Notes under the pieces: generated by a model
Databases searched by the model: none
What the model was told of the DNA's origin: nothing
Seen by the model: only the letters and a program-made list of their open reading frames with translations
Made by a program: the position numbers and the translations under genes
Origin: JALOLG01 sp963776935
GTDB lineage: Bacteria > Actinomycetota > Acidimicrobiia > Acidimicrobiales > Ilumatobacteraceae
Direction of reading: 5' to 3'
Assembly (NCBI GenBank): GCA_963776935.1
Contig: CAVZOP010000002.1
Span: 1,054,001 to 1,118,000 of the forward strand
DNA: 64,000 nt
Shown: one piece after another, positions 61,591-64,000 of the stretch
Layout of the letters: every line of letters begins with the position of its first letter
How positions within the stretch are numbered: position 1 is the stretch's first letter

Positions 61591-62142
61591 ATGACCACAC
61601 TCGAGAACCGGCCGAACACCGCACTCCTCGTCATCGACGTGCAGAACGGCGTCGTCGAGGGCAATCACGAGCGCGACGCAGTCGTCGCCAACGTCGGCAG
61701 CCTGGTCGACAAGGCGCGGCAAGAAGGCGTCCCCGTCGTCTGGGTCCAGCATTCCGACGAAGGGCTGGCGAGGGCGAGCGACGAATGGCGGATCGTCCCC
61801 GAGTTGACGCCGGACGACGCCGAACCGCTGATCGAGAAGAACTACGGCGACTCGTTCGAGGACACCAACCTCGAGAACGTGCTGTCCGGCCTCGGCGTCG
61901 GGCGACTCGTCGTGGTCGGCGCGCAGACCGATGCGTGCATCCGTTCGACGCTCCACGGCGCGTTCGTGAGGGGGTACGACGCGACCCTCGTCAGCGACGC
62001 CCACACGACGGAGGATCAGACCGCATGGGGCGCACCGCCACCGGACCAGGTCATCGCCCACACGAACCTGTACTGGAAGTACCAGTCGGCGCCGGGGCGC
62101 ACGGCCGGGACGGTCGAGACCAAGGATGTCGACTTCGGCTAG
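61591..62142 (+). CDS. Isochorismatase-family cysteine hydrolase
   Basis: 183 residues. Catalytic Asp in ALLVIDVQNGVVEG, Lys in EPLIEKNYGDSFEDTN and Cys in VVVGAQTDACIRSTLHGAFV form the triad of nicotinamidase/isochorismatase-like hydrolases; the cis-peptide region VVGAQTD is clear. AGGGGACAC lies just before ATG 61591. The gene stop overlaps the convergent HD gene stop by four bases. Substrate unknown; a nicotinamidase role is possible but the characteristic zinc DxHxxH is not seen. Confidence 0.87.
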   Translation: MTTLENRPNTALLVIDVQNGVVEGNHERDAVVANVGSLVDKARQEGVPVVWVQHSDEGLARASDEWRIVPELTPDDAEPLIEKNYGDSFEDTNLENVLSGLGVGRLVVVGAQTDACIRSTLHGAFVRGYDATLVSDAHTTEDQTAWGAPPPDQVIAHTNLYWKYQSAPGRTAGTVETKDVDFG

Positions 62143-62723
62143 CGCGTCCGGGAGATGACGCGCACCAGGAGGTCGCGGTGCGTGTCGAGTCCGGGTGCGT
62201 CGCGCGTCGCGTCCTTGGCGGCTTCGTCGAGCCGCCGGAGGGCGACCGCGTCGTGGGCGTACTCGAGCCGCTCGAACTCGTGGGCCTCACGCGGGGTCAT
62301 CGGCCCGCCCTGTAGCCGGAGTGTGTGAACCGACGCCGCCGACAGCGTGGCGGCGTAGTGGGGCTCGGTGGCCACGAGGAACCGCTTGGCCGCCACGTGC
62401 AGGCGAACCGGCTCGGTCACATCCGGTCCGAACCAGCGCGACAGCCACCGCGCGCCACTCGCGTCGTGGTGGGCATCGCGATCACCCGCCAACGCCTCGA
62501 CGGCGTCGGCCTCGCCCTCCTCGGGCCCGACCATGTGCCCGATGTCGTGCAACAGCGCAGCCACGACGAGAGCGTCCGCGCAGCCGGCGGCGCTTGCCAG
62601 CGCGCCCGCTTGGAGTTGGTGCTGGATCATCGTGACGTCTTCGCCGAGGTATGCCATCCCTTCCGCAGACAGGAACGCCTGCTCGATCGACTGCAACGCC
62701 TCGTGGATTCGGTCGTCGGTCAT
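62139..62723 (-). CDS. tmpB: HD-domain mixed-valent diiron oxygenase, TmpB/PhnZ-like
   Basis: 194 residues. The motif YLGEDVTMIQHQLQAGALAS matches PhnZ-type oxygenases (lid Tyr and Glu, metal His), followed by ALLHDIGHMVG with the HD pair and DAHHDASGARWLSRWFG and LHVAAKRFLV with further ligands. In the trimethylaminoethylphosphonate pathway TmpB oxidatively cleaves the hydroxylated phosphonate to glycine betaine and phosphate. The ATG overlaps the stop of tmpA (ATGA), the known gene order. Assignment rests on motifs plus neighbour; PhnZ with 2-aminoethylphosphonate substrate is the alternative. Confidence 0.82.
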   Translation of the reverse strand: MTDDRIHEALQSIEQAFLSAEGMAYLGEDVTMIQHQLQAGALASAAGCADALVVAALLHDIGHMVGPEEGEADAVEALAGDRDAHHDASGARWLSRWFGPDVTEPVRLHVAAKRFLVATEPHYAATLSAASVHTLRLQGGPMTPREAHEFERLEYAHDAVALRRLDEAAKDATRDAPGLDTHRDLLVRVISRTR

Positions 62724-63796
62724 CGGGCCCGCCGCTCGAGGACCGCCACGGTCGACGCGAGTCCGTCGAGATCCGCGTAGCAACCCTGCAGGTGGCGCGC
62801 ACCGCCGCCGCCCTCGAACGCAGTTCGCGCGTGGAGGATGCGGGTGTTGTCGAACACGATGCAATCGCCCGGTCCGAGCGTCACACGCACGTGAAGGTCT
62901 GCTTCGTCGAGGATCGCCGCGAAGCGCCGCATCGCCCGGTACACCTCCGCGACCTCCTGCGGTTCGACGGCCGGTGGCTCGATCGATCGGTCGTTCCACC
63001 GGATCGCCCGGACCTCCCCACGGGAGTTGACGGTGATGATCGGGCCGCTGGCGCGCAGCCACGTCTCTGCATCCTCGTACTTGAACGTGCGCGGTGTCGA
63101 CGTCAGCGTCGCGAACGCCCGTGGATCTTCGTCCCGGAGCCGACCGGCCGCGGCGAAGCCGTCGATGAGGACGTTCTCTCCCCCGCCAGGTGACGACTTC
63201 AGGCAGTGGAGGAGCTGGATTCCCGGAACCGGTTCGCGGTACGGGTTGTCCGTGTGCGGCGCGATGGCCCGCGCCGTGAAGGCCAGGTTCACCGGTTGTG
63301 GCTCGACCCGGACATCGAACAGGTCCCCGTAGTTCGTGGTGCGCACGTAGCCGAACGACCTCGCGACGGTCAGCACCGTTCCGGGCTCGACGGGCAGCGC
63401 TCGCACCAGCAGCACACCCGTGCCCAGCAGCGCCGTGAGCGCTCCCGTCCGCGGTTCGCCGTCCGAGCTCAGTTCGCACCATCCGATTTCCGGCGGGCGT
63501 CCCCCGAGATCGGCGGCGCGCCACGGCGGACGGTGGCGCTCGCTGCGATCGTCGAAGACCGCCGCCCGACCGGGCGCGTTGGCCTCCAGCCACCGCCTCG
63601 AGAAGCGCGACACGTGCCCGTCGGGTGTGAACGTCACCTCGATGTCGTCGCCATCGTCGCGCCACGAGGCGATGTCCGTCTGGTCATCGAGCGTGAGCGC
63701 GCCGCGCAGGCGTTGGCCGGAGAACGCATCTCGGCACTCGCCGCACGAGCATGCATCGCGCAGCCACAGCGCAGGCACGTCGAGGTCGCCGAGCAC
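62720..63796 (-). CDS. tmpA: 2-(Trimethylamino)ethylphosphonate dioxygenase, TmpA-like (gamma-butyrobetaine hydroxylase fold)
   Basis: 358 residues. The N-terminal zinc-binding domain begins ALWLRDACSCGECRD, whose Cys residues are those of the GBBH/TmpA DUF971-like domain. The TauD-type oxygenase follows with the HxD pair in IAPHTDNPYREPVPG, distal His in TRILHARTAFEG, and 2-oxoglutarate-binding Arg nearby. TmpA hydroxylates the carbon next to phosphorus. GTG 63796 is the only start before an in-frame stop. It overlaps tmpB. No phosphonate transporter lies in the window; it may be beyond base 64000. A carnitine-pathway hydroxylase is excluded mainly by the tmpB partner. Confidence 0.82.
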   Translation of the reverse strand: MLGDLDVPALWLRDACSCGECRDAFSGQRLRGALTLDDQTDIASWRDDGDDIEVTFTPDGHVSRFSRRWLEANAPGRAAVFDDRSERHRPPWRAADLGGRPPEIGWCELSSDGEPRTGALTALLGTGVLLVRALPVEPGTVLTVARSFGYVRTTNYGDLFDVRVEPQPVNLAFTARAIAPHTDNPYREPVPGIQLLHCLKSSPGGGENVLIDGFAAAGRLRDEDPRAFATLTSTPRTFKYEDAETWLRASGPIITVNSRGEVRAIRWNDRSIEPPAVEPQEVAEVYRAMRRFAAILDEADLHVRVTLGPGDCIVFDNTRILHARTAFEGGGGARHLQGCYADLDGLASTVAVLERRAR

Positions 63797-63847
63797 GCCA
63801 AAACCCTACGCGTCGCAACGCGCGCGGCCCACCTACGCTCGACAGCC

Positions 63848-64000
63848 GTGACGGTGCGGTGGCTGACGGTGTTCCTCGATCGTCCGGCGGCGACGTTCGA
63901 CGCCGCGACTCGCTTCTGGTTGGACGTCACCGGCACGGAGCTGTCGCCGAGCCGCGGCGAGCACGGGGAGTTCGCCACCCTGATCCCGCCCGACGGCGAC
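63848..64000 (+). CDS. VOC/glyoxalase-like protein, cut by window end
   Basis: The first 51 codons from GTG 63848 read VRWLTVFLDRPAATFDAA, TRFWLDVTGTEL, SPSRGEHGEFATLIPPDGD, the typical N-terminal beta-alpha module of Glyoxalase_6-type VOC proteins. Divergent from tmpA over 51 bases. Confidence 0.65.
   Translation, partial: MTVRWLTVFLDRPAATFDAATRFWLDVTGTELSPSRGEHGEFATLIPPDGD

Noticed and set aside
1..64000. tRNA, rRNA, riboswitch or insertion-sequence features
   Set aside because: By eye I found no cloverleaf, rRNA segment, known riboswitch core, transposase or terminal inverted repeats; a tRNAscan and Rfam search would settle this.

Overview
The window is high-GC DNA with very dense coding on both strands, many GTG or TTG starts, and ATGA/GTGA overlaps inside operons. 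The gene content fits an actinobacterium: a DUF222/HNH '13E12' protein, a DUF2630 protein, AfsR-like and TPR-LuxR regulators, several VOC proteins, two MDMPI/TIGR03083 proteins, and GlgX plus a TIGR02094-type glucan phosphorylase. The style resembles free-living Acidimicrobiia (Ilumatobacter-like), but that placement is inference. I saw no rRNA, tRNA, CRISPR array, transposase or phage module. No gene-free stretch exceeds 300 bases. The longest gaps (13810-14095, 58424-58701, 56955-57157) hold tandem repeats or small palindromes.

Layout. 1-2100: 5'-truncated, frameshifted GH9 cellulase. 2178-4152: EamA permease and luciferase-like monooxygenase. 4291-12150: glycogen block (phosphorylase, branching enzyme, debranching enzyme) with a TIR/coiled-coil/membrane protein inserted. 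12167-18804: winged-helix proteins, OmpA-like protein, glutathionyl-hydroquinone reductase, Nudix and VOC proteins. 18959-24216: lipoprotein protease, then a four-gene general amino acid ABC transporter. 24333-26906: TPR-LuxR regulator and methyltransferase. 27022-32232: tightly packed operon of a tandem uracil-DNA-glycosylase-like protein, an amidohydrolase and an S41 peptidase; I find no named system for it and treat it as the best candidate for something undescribed. 32298-34962: alkylation-repair operon (AlkB, ECF sigma factor, Ogt, 2OG oxygenase). 34983-41573: VOC and MBL proteins, NuoF-like/hemerythrin-like fusion, LapA-like protein, an ECF sigma factor with its membrane partner, MOSC protein. 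41590-46364: TrmO, VOC, MDMPI, a second TPR-LuxR regulator, FAD oxidoreductase. 46547-53723: GGDEF/degenerate-EAL protein, and a large AfsR-like regulator running in frame into a 1-Cys peroxiredoxin. 53829-58423: HpaB-family flavoprotein, DUF2630, cold-shock protein, ArsR/SRPBCC pair, 13E12 protein. 58702-64000: LigM-like demethylase, MDMPI protein, GNAT, isochorismatase, then tmpA-tmpB for trimethylaminoethylphosphonate breakdown and a VOC gene cut by the window end.

How genes work together. glgP, glgB and glgX make and break glycogen. The aap-like operon imports amino acids. The 32298-34962 operon reverses alkylation damage and encodes its own sigma factor. tmpA and tmpB would convert trimethylaminoethylphosphonate to glycine betaine and phosphate. 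Regulators sit next to enzymes they may control (24333 with 26064; 43417 with 45144; ArsR with SRPBCC).

Data quality. At least eight genes carry nine single-base frame breaks, seven of which are repaired by deleting one base. That many breaks in otherwise intact enzymes suggests base-calling or assembly error more than gene decay, so frameshifted genes are entered as single genes with the break position given.
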